A stretch of DNA of 11,992 bases. It comes from CAYZDV01 sp964477275 (GTDB lineage Bacteria; Acidobacteriota; Aminicenantia; Aminicenantales; Aminicenantaceae). This document shows, one piece after another, positions 1 through 6,540 of this stretch (the first letter of the stretch is position 1; each line of letters opens with the position of its first letter). Made by a program: the position numbers and the translations under genes. Location of the stretch: contig CAYZDV010000058.1 in NCBI GenBank assembly GCA_964477275.1, forward strand, positions 1-11,992, in the 5' to 3' direction. The notes under the pieces were generated by a model. That model was not told the origin of the DNA. It worked only from the letters and a program-made list of their open reading frames with translations, and searched no databases.

Positions 1-1
1 A

Positions 2-1825
2 AATGACAGGTTCACCAGGAATATCGGCCTTAAGGAGGCGGCTCTGCAGGATTTTGAAAAGCTGACTCCTGAGATGAAAGAGGTCGTTTTCTCTTACAGC
101 GCCGGTGTCAATGCCTGGATCCGGTCCCGGAAGTTCGACTGGCCGCCTGAATTCCTGCTCCTCCGCTTCAGGCCCCAGCTCTGGAGCCCGCTCGATTCGC
201 TGATCATCAAAGAGGTCATGGCCCTCATGCTCTGCGCCGATTACCGCAGCGAGGCGCTGAGAGCAAAGCTTGTCAGAGAGCTGGGAGCGGAGAAAGCCCT
301 CCAGATCCTGGAAGAAGAGCTCCCTCCCCCTCCCCTGGAAATGGAGGAGATGGCTCTTTCCCCTCTCTCTTCCTTTTTACCTCTTCAGGGCAGCAACAAC
401 TGGGCCGTCTCGGGCAAGCGCACCGTCTCCGGCAAGCCGCTTCTGGCCAATGATCCCCACCTGGAGATCAATCTGCCTCCCACCTGGTACGAGATGCATC
501 TCCGCTGTCCCGGTCTCGATGCCATCGGCATCACCATCCCCGGCGTTCCCTTCGTCATCCTCGGCCATAACGAGTCTGTGGCCTGGGGAATGACCAACTC
601 TGGAGCCGATGTTCAGGACCTTTTCCTGGAAAAGCTCGATTCTTCTGGCACGATGTACCTGGATGGCGATGAGTGGATGCCCCTCCAGAAAAAAAGAGAA
701 GAAATCCGAGTGAGAGGGAAGAGAGAGCCGGAAATAATCGAGGTGCTGTGGACAGTCCGGGGGCCCATCCTGGGCCCTGAGGTCATTCAGAGTCAGTCTC
801 CAGTTTCCTTGAGCTGGACGATCTATGACGGCGGCAGGACGCTCGAAGCCTTTTATCGCCTGAACAAGGCCCGGAACTGGCCGGGGTTCAAGGAGGCCCT
901 GTCCCTGTTCGACGCTCCATCCCAGAATTTTGTCTATGCGGACATCGAGGGAAACATCGGCTATTATCTCAACGGAAAAATCCCGCGGCGATCTCCGGAA
1001 ACAGGAGTCTACCCGTATCCTGGATGGAAAGAGAAGGGACGCTGGAGAGGATACCTGGATGAGGCGGAAAAGCCCCATCGCTTCAATCCCGAGGACGGCT
1101 TCATCGTCACCGCCAACAATAAGATTATTCCTGAGGGATATCCCCACTACATCAGTCATGACTGGGACGAAAGCTTCAGGGCCGAGAGGATCGAGGAACG
1201 GCTGCTTGAGAGAGAGAAGCATGACCTGGAGTCGTTCAAGGCCATCCAGCTCGATATCTACTCCAAGAAGGGAGAGCTTTTTCTGCCCGTTTTGAAAAAA
1301 ATCAGGCAGGCGGAAGGAAAATCCGGCCGAGCCCTGGAGCTCATCACCGGCTGGGATTTGATCATGGGAGCAGGGAAAGAGCCGGCGCTCTTCAACGTCT
1401 TCATGAACGTTCTCCACCAGGAGGTCTTCGAGGATGAGATGGGCGAGGAGTTTGAAAGTTTCGACTCGCTTTTCCGGCGAAAAAAAGCCGGGTTGCTCAG
1501 GATTCTATCCGACCCTGATTCCCCCTGGTATGACAGAAGGAGCACAGATACGGTGGAAACGAGGGAAGATATTCTGAAAATCAGCCTGGAGAAAGCCTAT
1601 ACCTGGCTNNNNNNNNNNNNNNNNNNNNNNNNNNNNNNNNNNNNNNNNNNNNNNNNNNNNNNNNNNNNNNNNNNNNNNNNNNNNNNNNNNNNNNNNNNNN
1701 NNNNNNNNGACGACCAGATTCCCCTCTGGCTGGAGGGAGAGTATCATCCCATGCTATTTGACGCTGAGGACATCGAGGCCAGAGCTCGAGAGCTATTGAC
1801 ACTCAGGCCAGAGGTTAGAGAATAA
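2..1825 (+). CDS. Penicillin acylase family protein (5'-truncated, interrupted by assembly gap)
   Basis: This is an N-terminal nucleophile hydrolase of the penicillin/cephalosporin/acyl-homoserine-lactone acylase family (peptidase S45), normally exported and self-cleaved into alpha and beta chains that hydrolyse amide bonds of acylated substrates. The frame is open to the window edge, so the true start and signal peptide lie upstream; the ATG at 74 is internal, since the codons before it already read as family sequence (GLKEAALQDFEKLTPEM). The alpha chain ends at QG, followed by the beta-chain start SNNWAVSG. The nucleophile Ser is encoded at 392-394. GHNESVAWGMTNSGADVQDLF and VRGPIL follow. 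TANN near beta residue 242 fits the conserved catalytic Asn of the family. A run of 100 Ns (1609-1708) removes part of the beta chain; DDQIPLWLEGEYHPMLF after the gap is a normal C-terminus. The frame across the gap is preserved only if the placeholder length is respected. Substrate cannot be told from sequence. The gene converges with thiD. Confidence 0.9.
   Translation, partial: NDRFTRNIGLKEAALQDFEKLTPEMKEVVFSYSAGVNAWIRSRKFDWPPEFLLLRFRPQLWSPLDSLIIKEVMALMLCADYRSEALRAKLVRELGAEKALQILEEELPPPPLEMEEMALSPLSSFLPLQGSNNWAVSGKRTVSGKPLLANDPHLEINLPPTWYEMHLRCPGLDAIGITIPGVPFVILGHNESVAWGMTNSGADVQDLFLEKLDSSGTMYLDGDEWMPLQKKREEIRVRGKREPEIIEVLWTVRGPILGPEVIQSQSPVSLSWTIYDGGRTLEAFYRLNKARNWPGFKEALSLFDAPSQNFVYADIEGNIGYYLNGKIPRRSPETGVYPYPGWKEKGRWRGYLDEAEKPHRFNPEDGFIVTANNKIIPEGYPHYISHDWDESFRAERIEERLLEREKHDLESFKAIQLDIYSKKGELFLPVLKKIRQAEGKSGRALELITGWDLIMGAGKEPALFNVFMNVLHQEVFEDEMGEEFESFDSLFRRKKAGLLRILSDPDSPWYDRRSTDTVETREDILKISLEKAYTWXXXXXXXXXXXXXXXXXXXXXXXXXXXXXXXXXXDDQIPLWLEGEYHPMLFDAEDIEARARELLTLRPEVRE
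1609..1708. other. Assembly gap of 100 N
   Basis: Exactly 100 undetermined bases lie inside the acylase gene. A round 100 is the usual placeholder for a gap of unknown size, so the real distance may differ. Family alignment from memory suggests the missing stretch should hold the beta-chain part with W-x-W-G-x-x-H and the later GQSG-like region, more than the 34 codons represented. Confidence 0.97.
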
Positions 1826-1864
1826 GAAAATTCACAAGATGCTTTTCTGGTTGATTCCGTTCAG

Positions 1865-1912
1865 GAGAGGGGGACACGGGTTTTTAAAAAGAGAACAGAT
1901 GCTGTCCCCGGC
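1865..1912. repeat. GGGGACA/TGTCCCC hairpin, REP-like, overlapping the end of thiD
   Basis: GGGGACA at 1870-1876 is inverted as TGTCCCC at 1903-1909, with an A/T-rich stretch (TTTTTAAAAA at 1881-1890) between. The thiD stop codon lies inside the loop, and its last residues (GQHLFSF) are encoded by the hairpin. Hairpins ending in GGGGACAG/CTGTCCCC are common as dispersed REP-like elements in several bacterial groups; that this is one is inference. It may also act as a transcription terminator between the converging acylase and thiD genes. Confidence 0.5.
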
Positions 1913-2651
1913 CCACCCGCCGCGCCTTGCGGATGTATTCGTGAGTCAGCTCCGTAGCCAGCCAGCAGGCTTTCTCGAGTGAGTGACCCCTGCAGAGGTA
2001 AGCCAGCAGGCTGGAGGAAAGAAAGCAGCCCGTGCCGTGGACTTTTCTGGCCAGCTTTTCCTTCTCAAACAGATGGAACCGGCTTCCGTCGTAGAGAACG
2101 CTGACCATTTTCTTGGCGAATTGGCCTCCTTTGAGGAGACAGGGAATCCGGGCGTGGCTGGTGATACGGGCAGCCGCCTTTTTCATCTCCTCCAGGCTCT
2201 CTATCCTCTGTCCCGTGATCAGGCTGGCTTCTTTCAGGTTGGGAGTGAGGAGAGATGCTCTGGCCCTGATTGCAGAGATGTAATCGGGAATGGAGCTTCT
2301 GTCGAAAAGCCATTTTCCCGAACTGGATTTGAAGACCGGGTCGACCACTCTGGGAATTTCGGAGTTCCTGAGGAAAATACGCCTCACTGCCCGGATGGCT
2401 TCCCTGGAGCCGAGCATGCCGACCTTGATTCCCGAAATTGCCACATCCTCGGCCAGAATTTTGTGCTGTTCAAGGATGAGAGCCGGAGAGAGGCAATGGA
2501 CTCTTCTCACGCCTGCGGTGTTCTGGGATGTCACCGTGGTCAGGACGGCCATGCCCTGAAATCCCAGAAGCTCGAAGACTCTCAGGTCCAGGGAGACGCC
2601 GGCTCCGGAGGTGGGGTCAAAGCCGGCAATGCTGAGCAGGACATTTCTCAT
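1884..2651 (-). CDS. thiD: Hydroxymethylpyrimidine / phosphomethylpyrimidine kinase ThiD
   Basis: ThiD phosphorylates 4-amino-5-hydroxymethyl-2-methylpyrimidine and then its monophosphate, giving HMP-PP for thiamine synthesis; it is a cytosolic ribokinase-fold enzyme. Counting from the ATG at 2651 the protein has 255 residues, close to the usual 260-270. Visible motifs are SIAGFDPTSGAG (7-18, family GSDPSGGAG), TSQNT (41-45), IKVGMLGS (75-82), VVDPV (102-106), LLTPNLKEA (134-142), LLKGG (172-176) and HGTGC (205-209) with the likely catalytic Cys209. The usual GIQADLK segment reads GVSLDLR, a mild deviation. The frame opens 23 codons further upstream to a TTG at 2720, but those residues (including VGWKPT) are unlike ThiD and neither start has a good Shine-Dalgarno, so homology decides for 2651. 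The last seven residues come from a REP-like hairpin, so the native C-terminus may have been replaced. No other thiamine gene is in the window. It lies 80 bases downstream of the acylphosphatase gene and could be co-transcribed with it. Confidence 0.9.
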   Translation of the reverse strand: MRNVLLSIAGFDPTSGAGVSLDLRVFELLGFQGMAVLTTVTSQNTAGVRRVHCLSPALILEQHKILAEDVAISGIKVGMLGSREAIRAVRRIFLRNSEIPRVVDPVFKSSSGKWLFDRSSIPDYISAIRARASLLTPNLKEASLITGQRIESLEEMKKAAARITSHARIPCLLKGGQFAKKMVSVLYDGSRFHLFEKEKLARKVHGTGCFLSSSLLAYLCRGHSLEKACWLATELTHEYIRKARRVGRGQHLFSF

Positions 2652-2731
2652 CGGCAGTCGCAATGTTGGTTTCCATCCTACTGCCCGGGCAGGGCGTTTT
2701 GTGGACTCAGAGGAGCGCAAAGCAGCCGGAA

Positions 2732-3022
2732 TTAGAGAAAGATGTCGGTGTACGCGATCCGGAAGTCCACGAATTCGCCGGTGTAGCCTTCCCAGTCGAC
2801 CTCGACGTTCTCGACATGGGCGTGCGGAGGGCCTTCTTTGAGCCGGCCGATCATTTCTTCGACATTCTCCTTATCCCCCTCAGCCACGACTTCCACCCGT
2901 CCATCCCTCAGGTTTCTCACCCAGCCGGTGATGCGAAGCGAGGAGGCCCACCTCTGGGCGTGGTCGCGGAAGAAAACACCCTGCACGTGCCCGGAGACGA
3001 AAATGTGTGCTCTTGCCTTCAT
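2732..3022 (-). CDS. acyP: Acylphosphatase
   Basis: A small cytosolic enzyme that hydrolyses carboxyl-phosphate bonds of acyl phosphates such as acetyl phosphate or carbamoyl phosphate. From the ATG at 3022 it has 96 residues, the normal size. It shows both family signatures: GHVQGVFFR (11-19) with the substrate-binding Arg19, and GWVRNLRDGRVEVVAEG (33-49) with catalytic Asn37. A GTG at 3046 would add eight residues (MLRCEQLK) that precede the usual MKARAHIFVSG beginning. Neither start has a convincing Shine-Dalgarno, so family length decides. It sits between thiD (80 bases downstream) and the YHS-like gene (100 bases upstream), all on the minus strand; spacing allows an operon but does not prove it. 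Confidence 0.93.
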   Translation of the reverse strand: MKARAHIFVSGHVQGVFFRDHAQRWASSLRITGWVRNLRDGRVEVVAEGDKENVEEMIGRLKEGPPHAHVENVEVDWEGYTGEFVDFRIAYTDIFL

Positions 3023-3122
3023 TTTGAGCTGTTCACATCTTAGCACAGAGGCCTTTCAGGGTAAATTGGAAATGACCGAAGAAAGACCATCGCACTTTTA
3101 GAAATGATGGGCGGGCTGCTGG

Positions 3123-3389
3123 TCAATGCGGTTTTTTCCCGTCGAGGAATTTCTGCCGGCATTCCCGGGAGCAAAAGTAGTGGGGTTTTCCCGCATAGAC
3201 TTCCTTGAGCGCGTCTTCACGGGGAAGATAGGTGTTGCAGACCTCGTCTTTGACCATGATTCCCGATGGCCGCCTGACCGCTTTTGGACTCTGGCTCTTT
3301 TTGCCCAGCTCCTTGAAAAAGCGGAAGAGCCAGTAGATTATGTAGATCAGGAATCCGTAAAAAAGGAGTTTGAAAAATCCGCTCAGCAT
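3123..3389 (-). CDS. Small membrane-anchored YHS/TRASH-like metal-binding protein
   Basis: The product has 88 residues. One hydrophobic segment at about residues 4-24 should anchor it in the inner membrane. A basic linker follows (RFFKELGKKSQSPKAVRR). The C-terminal part, about 44-84, resembles a YHS/TRASH treble-clef: MVKDEVC with Cys51, then YFCSRECRQKF with Cys73 and Cys77. The CSxxCxxxF end is characteristic of these metal-binding domains. Proteins of this design (one membrane helix plus a YHS-like tail) occur as conserved hypotheticals; the metal and role are unknown. The ATG at 3389 has no Shine-Dalgarno but lies just after a strong promoter (see 3396-3424), consistent with leaderless translation. 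It heads the minus-strand run that continues to acyP and thiD. Confidence 0.8.
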   Translation of the reverse strand: MLSGFFKLLFYGFLIYIIYWLFRFFKELGKKSQSPKAVRRPSGIMVKDEVCNTYLPREDALKEVYAGKPHYFCSRECRQKFLDGKKPH

Positions 3390-3395
3390 ATTTCT

Positions 3396-3424
3396 AAGTT
3401 AGACCATTTCCGCTGACGTGTCAA
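3396..3424 (-). promoter_or_regulatory. Sigma70-like promoter for the YHS/acyP/thiD run, probably leaderless
   Basis: On the minus strand TTGACA (3424-3419) is followed after 17 bases by TAACTT (3401-3396). The -35 is a perfect consensus and the spacing ideal. Only six bases separate the -10 box from the ATG at 3389, so the expected transcription start coincides with the A of that ATG. No Shine-Dalgarno exists upstream, as expected for a leaderless mRNA. Confidence 0.65.
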
Positions 3425-3440
3425 ACCGCGGATTAAAATC

Positions 3441-3637
3441 GTAAGCATCTTTTTTTTATGTGATTGTGGCCATTTCCTTTTAAAAGAGGATGGGTGGCAT
3501 GGGGTGCTCCCCCGCAACGCCCGCAGCGGAAGGGGTTCCCCACGGGGGGATGGGTGGAGCGAGGACGGACGGGGGACACCCCATGACAGGACCCATCCTT
3601 AAAAATAGAATATCATCACGGAAAAAAAGATGCTTCC
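3441..3637 (-). repeat. Long palindromic dispersed repeat, copy A (inverted relative to B and C)
   Basis: This is a non-coding element of about 197 bp between the YHS gene and the acyl-CoA dehydrogenase operon. Outer ends: GTAAGCATCTTTT at 3441 and the near-inverse AAAAAAAGATGCTTCC ending at 3637. The core at 3487-3599 begins AGGATGGGT and ends ACCCATCCT. Inside are further inverted arms, CATGGGGTG / CACCCCATG. The core equals the reverse complement of copy B except for a short tract near 3530-3550, where A reads GGGGTTCCCCACGGGGGG and B differs. It accounts for most of the 346-base gap between genes. No open reading frame of note lies within it. Confidence 0.9.
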
Positions 3638-3679
3638 ATTAAACTCTTGCCGCATCCAGTGGCAGCTTCGACTTTTGGC

Positions 3680-3708
3680 TTGATTCTGGCCAGGCTTAAA
3701 AGTAATAT
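3680..3708 (+). promoter_or_regulatory. Sigma70-like promoter of the acyl-CoA dehydrogenase operon
   Basis: TTGATT (3680-3685) and TAATAT (3703-3708) are separated by exactly 17 bases, placing the transcription start near 3715 and giving a short leader of about 20 bases before the ATG at 3736. It lies just outside repeat copy A. Confidence 0.65.
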
Positions 3709-3724
3709 GAAGAAGAAGAAAATA

Positions 3725-3730
3725 AAGGAG
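3725..3730 (+). promoter_or_regulatory. Strong ribosome binding site AAGGAG
   Basis: AAGGAG stands five bases before the ATG at 3736 and fixes the start of the acyl-CoA dehydrogenase. It contrasts with the nearby minus-strand genes, which lack such a site. Confidence 0.8.
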
Positions 3731-3735
3731 TCGAC

Positions 3736-4881
3736 ATGGATTTCGTATTGACCAAGGAACAGGAGATGTTAAAGGATTCCATCCGGAATTTTTCCGAGAA
3801 GGAAATCCGGCCTCACATCAAGGAGAGCGACGAGAAGGGAGAATGGCCGCGGGAACTGACCAAAAAACTGGGCGAGATGGGCCTGCTGGGCATCATCATC
3901 CCCCAGGAGTACGGCGGAGCAGGCTACTCCAACCTGGACTATGTCATCATCCTCGAAGAGGTTTCCAAGGTGGACCCCTCGGTCGGGCTCGTCATTGCCG
4001 CACACAATTCGCTCTGTGCGAACCATTTCAACCTCTTTGCCAGTGAAGAACAGAAGAAGAAATACCTGACGCGGTTGACCTCCGGCGAAACCCTGGGAGC
4101 CTGGGGCCTCACCGAGCCCGAGGCCGGTTCTGATGCAGCGGCTCTCAAAACCCGCGCCGTCAGGGATGGCAGGGAGTGGGTCATCAACGGCACCAAGCGG
4201 TTCATCACCAACGGCTCGCTGGCAGAGATTGCGGTGGTCATGGCCCTCACCGACCCGGAGAAAGGGAGAGGCGGGATTTCCACTTTCGTCATCGAGAAAG
4301 GGACGAAAGGCTTCAGGCCGGGGAAGAAGGAGGATAAGCTGGGAATTCGGGCCTCGGATACGGCTGAGCTCATCATGGAGGATGTCCGGGTCCCTGCGGA
4401 GAACCTGATCGGTGAAGAAGGAAAGGGCTATCGCCAGGCCATGACCATTCTGGACGGAGGACGGGTCAGCATTGCCGGCTTTTCACTGGGAATCGCCGCC
4501 GGCGCCCTCGAGGCCAGCTTGAAATACGCCAAGGAGCGAGTCCAGTTCGACCAGCCGATCGCCAGTTTTCAGGCCATCCAGTGGATGCTCGCTGACGGCT
4601 TCACCGAGTTCGAAGCCGCCCGACTCCTGACCTACAGGGCCGCCTTCATGGAGGATCAGGGAAAGAAAATACCCAAGGAATCAGCCATGGCCAAGCTTTT
4701 CTCGAGCGAGCTGGCGGTCAAAGCCTCCTCGATGGCGGTCCAGATTTTCGGCGGCTACGGCTTTTCCAAGGAGTATCCGGTCGAAAAATTTTACCGGGAT
4801 TCCAAACTGGCCACCATCGGTGAAGGAACCTCTGAAATCCAGCGCTGGATCATCGCCCAGAAAGTCCTGACTGAGTATTGA
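3736..4881 (+). CDS. Acyl-CoA dehydrogenase, short-chain/butyryl-CoA type
   Basis: An FAD flavoenzyme that introduces the alpha-beta double bond into acyl-CoA and passes electrons to ETF, the first oxidative step of beta-oxidation or, run in reverse by some anaerobes, of butyrate formation. The 381-residue length is standard. It starts MDFVLTKEQEMLKDSIRNF as in the family, has the middle-domain signature GAWGLTEPEAGSDAAAL, the FITNG segment, the ILDGGRVSIAG helix, and ends YRDSKLATIGEGTSEIQR with the catalytic base Glu363 in the position used by short- and medium-chain enzymes. Position of the base and length favour the short-chain/butyryl group; branched or methyl-branched substrates remain possible. 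It is first in an operon with meaB and methylmalonyl-CoA epimerase, which suggests use in propionate or branched-chain catabolism. No ETF gene is in the window. Confidence 0.95.
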   Translation: MDFVLTKEQEMLKDSIRNFSEKEIRPHIKESDEKGEWPRELTKKLGEMGLLGIIIPQEYGGAGYSNLDYVIILEEVSKVDPSVGLVIAAHNSLCANHFNLFASEEQKKKYLTRLTSGETLGAWGLTEPEAGSDAAALKTRAVRDGREWVINGTKRFITNGSLAEIAVVMALTDPEKGRGGISTFVIEKGTKGFRPGKKEDKLGIRASDTAELIMEDVRVPAENLIGEEGKGYRQAMTILDGGRVSIAGFSLGIAAGALEASLKYAKERVQFDQPIASFQAIQWMLADGFTEFEAARLLTYRAAFMEDQGKKIPKESAMAKLFSSELAVKASSMAVQIFGGYGFSKEYPVEKFYRDSKLATIGEGTSEIQRWIIAQKVLTEY

Positions 4882-4884
4882 ACA

Positions 4885-5838
4885 GTGTCAGTCCAGACCA
4901 TGTCCCATCTGGCCGGGGATATCCTCCGGGGAAATCCCAGAGCCATTGCCCGGGCCATCTCTCTGGTCGAAAACGACCGCAATGCCGCTCAGGAAGTGAT
5001 GAAGGAAATCTTCCCTCATACCGGAAAATCGCTGGTGGTCGGGATTACCGGTGCGTCCGGCTCCGGCAAAAGCACCCTGGTCGATCAGCTGCTGGGCGTG
5101 CTGCGCAGAAAAGGGAAAAAAATCGGCATCGTGGCCATCGACCCCTCGAGTCCTTTTACCGGGGGAGCGATTCTGGGCGACCGGATCCGGATGATGAAGC
5201 ACAGCGTGGACCCTGAAGTGTTCATCCGCAGCATGGCCACTCGCGGGCACCTGGGCGGGATTGCCAAGGCCACGGGCGAGGCCATCACCATCCTGGAAGC
5301 GGCCGGGAAAGACGTCATCCTGGTGGAGACGGTGGGAGTCGGGCAGGATGAGGTGGAGGTGGTCAAGCTGGCAGACATGATTGTAGTGGTCCTCGTCCCG
5401 GGGGCAGGGGATGAAATCCAGATTTTCAAGGCCGGAATCATGGAGATAGCGGATATTTTTGTTCTCAACAAGGCCGATTCTCCCGGGACAGATAAAACAG
5501 AAAGGCAGCTCCGGGCCATGCTCGACCTCGGTCTCGAGGGAAAAGACATTCCTCCTGTGGTGAAGACAATCGCCACCGAGGGAAAGGGAGTGGAAGAGCT
5601 TGTGAAGAAGATGGAGCTCATGGTGAAGAGCACAGATGAAGAAATTCAGGATATCCGCAAGAGGAGGCTCGTTTCCTGGATGCTGATGGACATCGTCAGT
5701 GATAAGGTCTTCCAGTCAGTGAAGGAGCACATCGAGCCCGCAAAATTTGAAGCCCTCGTCGAGAGAATCTTCAGGAGAGAAATCGACCCTTACACGGTTG
5801 CCGATGAGATCATCGGCAGGCTGAAGGAGAAGGCGTGA
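4885..5838 (+). CDS. meaB: Methylmalonyl-CoA mutase-associated GTPase MeaB (ArgK family)
   Basis: A G3E-family P-loop GTPase that chaperones adenosylcobalamin-dependent methylmalonyl-CoA mutase: it gates cofactor loading and protects the mutase from inactivation. Its 317 residues contain the Walker A GASGSGKST (56-64), AIDPSSPFTGGAILGDRIRM (84-103), MATRGHLGG (117-125), the ETVGVGQ switch (148-154) and NKAD (195-198) for guanine recognition. The C-terminal helices (about 260-317) match the dimerisation arm. Earlier databases call this ArgK, a supposed arginine transport kinase; the epimerase gene next to it supports MeaB. The start is GTG at 4885, three bases after the dehydrogenase stop; an ATG at 4900 is an alternative. 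No clear Shine-Dalgarno is visible, so translation is probably coupled to the gene before. The mutase itself is not in the window. Confidence 0.94.
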   Translation: MSVQTMSHLAGDILRGNPRAIARAISLVENDRNAAQEVMKEIFPHTGKSLVVGITGASGSGKSTLVDQLLGVLRRKGKKIGIVAIDPSSPFTGGAILGDRIRMMKHSVDPEVFIRSMATRGHLGGIAKATGEAITILEAAGKDVILVETVGVGQDEVEVVKLADMIVVVLVPGAGDEIQIFKAGIMEIADIFVLNKADSPGTDKTERQLRAMLDLGLEGKDIPPVVKTIATEGKGVEELVKKMELMVKSTDEEIQDIRKRRLVSWMLMDIVSDKVFQSVKEHIEPAKFEALVERIFRREIDPYTVADEIIGRLKEKA

Positions 5839-5890
5839 TGTCGCGGCGCCGGGTTGTCTGCACCTGACTCCAAATAAGGAGAGGATAAAG

Positions 5891-6316
5891 ATGAAGATTG
5901 ACCATGTCGGCATTGCCGTTCGGAATCTGGATGAGAGCCTGGAGAGATGGGCCAGATTGTTCAACCTCAAGGCCTGCGGGATCGAAGAGATCAGGGAAAG
6001 AGGAGTGAAAGTCGCCCACCTGAAAACAGAAGGCGGGCCGGCCATAGAGCTGGTGACTCCCTGCGGAGAGGAATCACCCGTGGAGAAGTTCCTGGCAATC
6101 CGGGGTGAAGGAATCCATCATTTTTCTTTCGAGGTTCAGGATATCGAGGAGGCGATGAAGAAGCTCAAGGAAAAAGGAATTCAGTTTATCCACGACCAGC
6201 CTCAAAAGGGTGCAGAAGGGAGCCGGATTGCCTTCATCCATCCCCGGCATTTGAACGGCGTTCTGCTCGAATTGAAGGAGAAAAAAAGGGATAAGCGGAA
6301 AAGAAGCGGATGCTGA
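5891..6316 (+). CDS. mce: Methylmalonyl-CoA epimerase (VOC superfamily)
   Basis: It interconverts the S and R epimers of methylmalonyl-CoA, linking propionyl-CoA carboxylation or decarboxylation to the mutase. The 141 residues form a two-module vicinal-oxygen-chelate fold: KIDHVGIAVRNLDESLERW (2-20) with metal ligand His5, GIHHFSFEVQDIEEAMKKLKEKG (74-96) with a His pair at 76-77, and GVLLEL (123-128) with Glu127. AIELVTP and SPVEKFL are typical of the epimerase rather than of glyoxalase I. A basic tail (KEKKRDKRKRSGC) follows the fold. AAGGAG at 5876-5881 lies nine bases before the ATG. The 52-base space after meaB has no terminator. The last bases overlap the DUF2905 start. Confidence 0.93.
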   Translation: MKIDHVGIAVRNLDESLERWARLFNLKACGIEEIRERGVKVAHLKTEGGPAIELVTPCGEESPVEKFLAIRGEGIHHFSFEVQDIEEAMKKLKEKGIQFIHDQPQKGAEGSRIAFIHPRHLNGVLLELKEKKRDKRKRSGC

Positions 6317-6540
6317 AATCGCTGGGCAACGTTCTCATCCTTACCGGAATCGTGGCCATCCTCATCGGGTTTGTCCTGCGGCTTTCCGAAAAAGTCAGAT
6401 GGATCGGACGGCTGCCAGGAGACATCATCATTCAGAAAGAGGATTTCACCTTTTATTTTCCCCTGGTGACCGGCCTTCTGGTCAGCCTTCTCCTCAGTTT
6501 GCTTCTCTATCTTATCGTTAAATTTTTTTTGAAGAGTTAA
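6310..6540 (+). CDS. DUF2905 family small membrane protein
   Basis: A 76-residue protein with two predicted membrane helices (about 5-23 and 49-73) joined by a short loop carrying the family signature GRLPGDI and FTFYFPL. DUF2905 proteins are widespread and of unknown function. The ATG lies within the end of the epimerase gene (ATGCTGA, seven-base overlap), so translation is probably coupled, yet this family is usually not tied to methylmalonyl-CoA metabolism; co-transcription may be incidental. Its stop codon shares the TTAA at 6537-6540 with the stop of the converging flavodoxin gene, leaving no room for a terminator between them. Confidence 0.9.
   Translation: MLKSLGNVLILTGIVAILIGFVLRLSEKVRWIGRLPGDIIIQKEDFTFYFPLVTGLLVSLLLSLLLYLIVKFFLKS

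Noticed and set aside
377..1417. Long minus-strand open frame of 346 codons opposite the acylase
   Set aside because: It mirrors the coding frame of a clear acylase gene and its translation has no recognisable domain.
1835..1860. Possible degenerate end of the dispersed repeat (CACAAGATGCTTTTCTGG)
   Set aside because: The match to the repeat ends is short and broken, with no core or partner end nearby.
2652..2720. N-terminal extension of ThiD from TTG 2720, including VGWKPT
   Set aside because: No Shine-Dalgarno, unlike ThiD, and homology starts at the ATG at 2651. The GTTGGTTTCCATCC tract may itself be a short dispersed repeat, but only one copy is seen here.
1983..2735. 250-codon plus-strand frame opposite thiD
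   Set aside because: Antisense shadow; ThiD motifs are unambiguous on the other strand.
3441..3637. CRISPR or rho-independent terminator interpretation of the repeat
   Set aside because: No regularly spaced short repeats with spacers; the palindrome is far longer than a terminator and occurs in both orientations and also upstream of genes.
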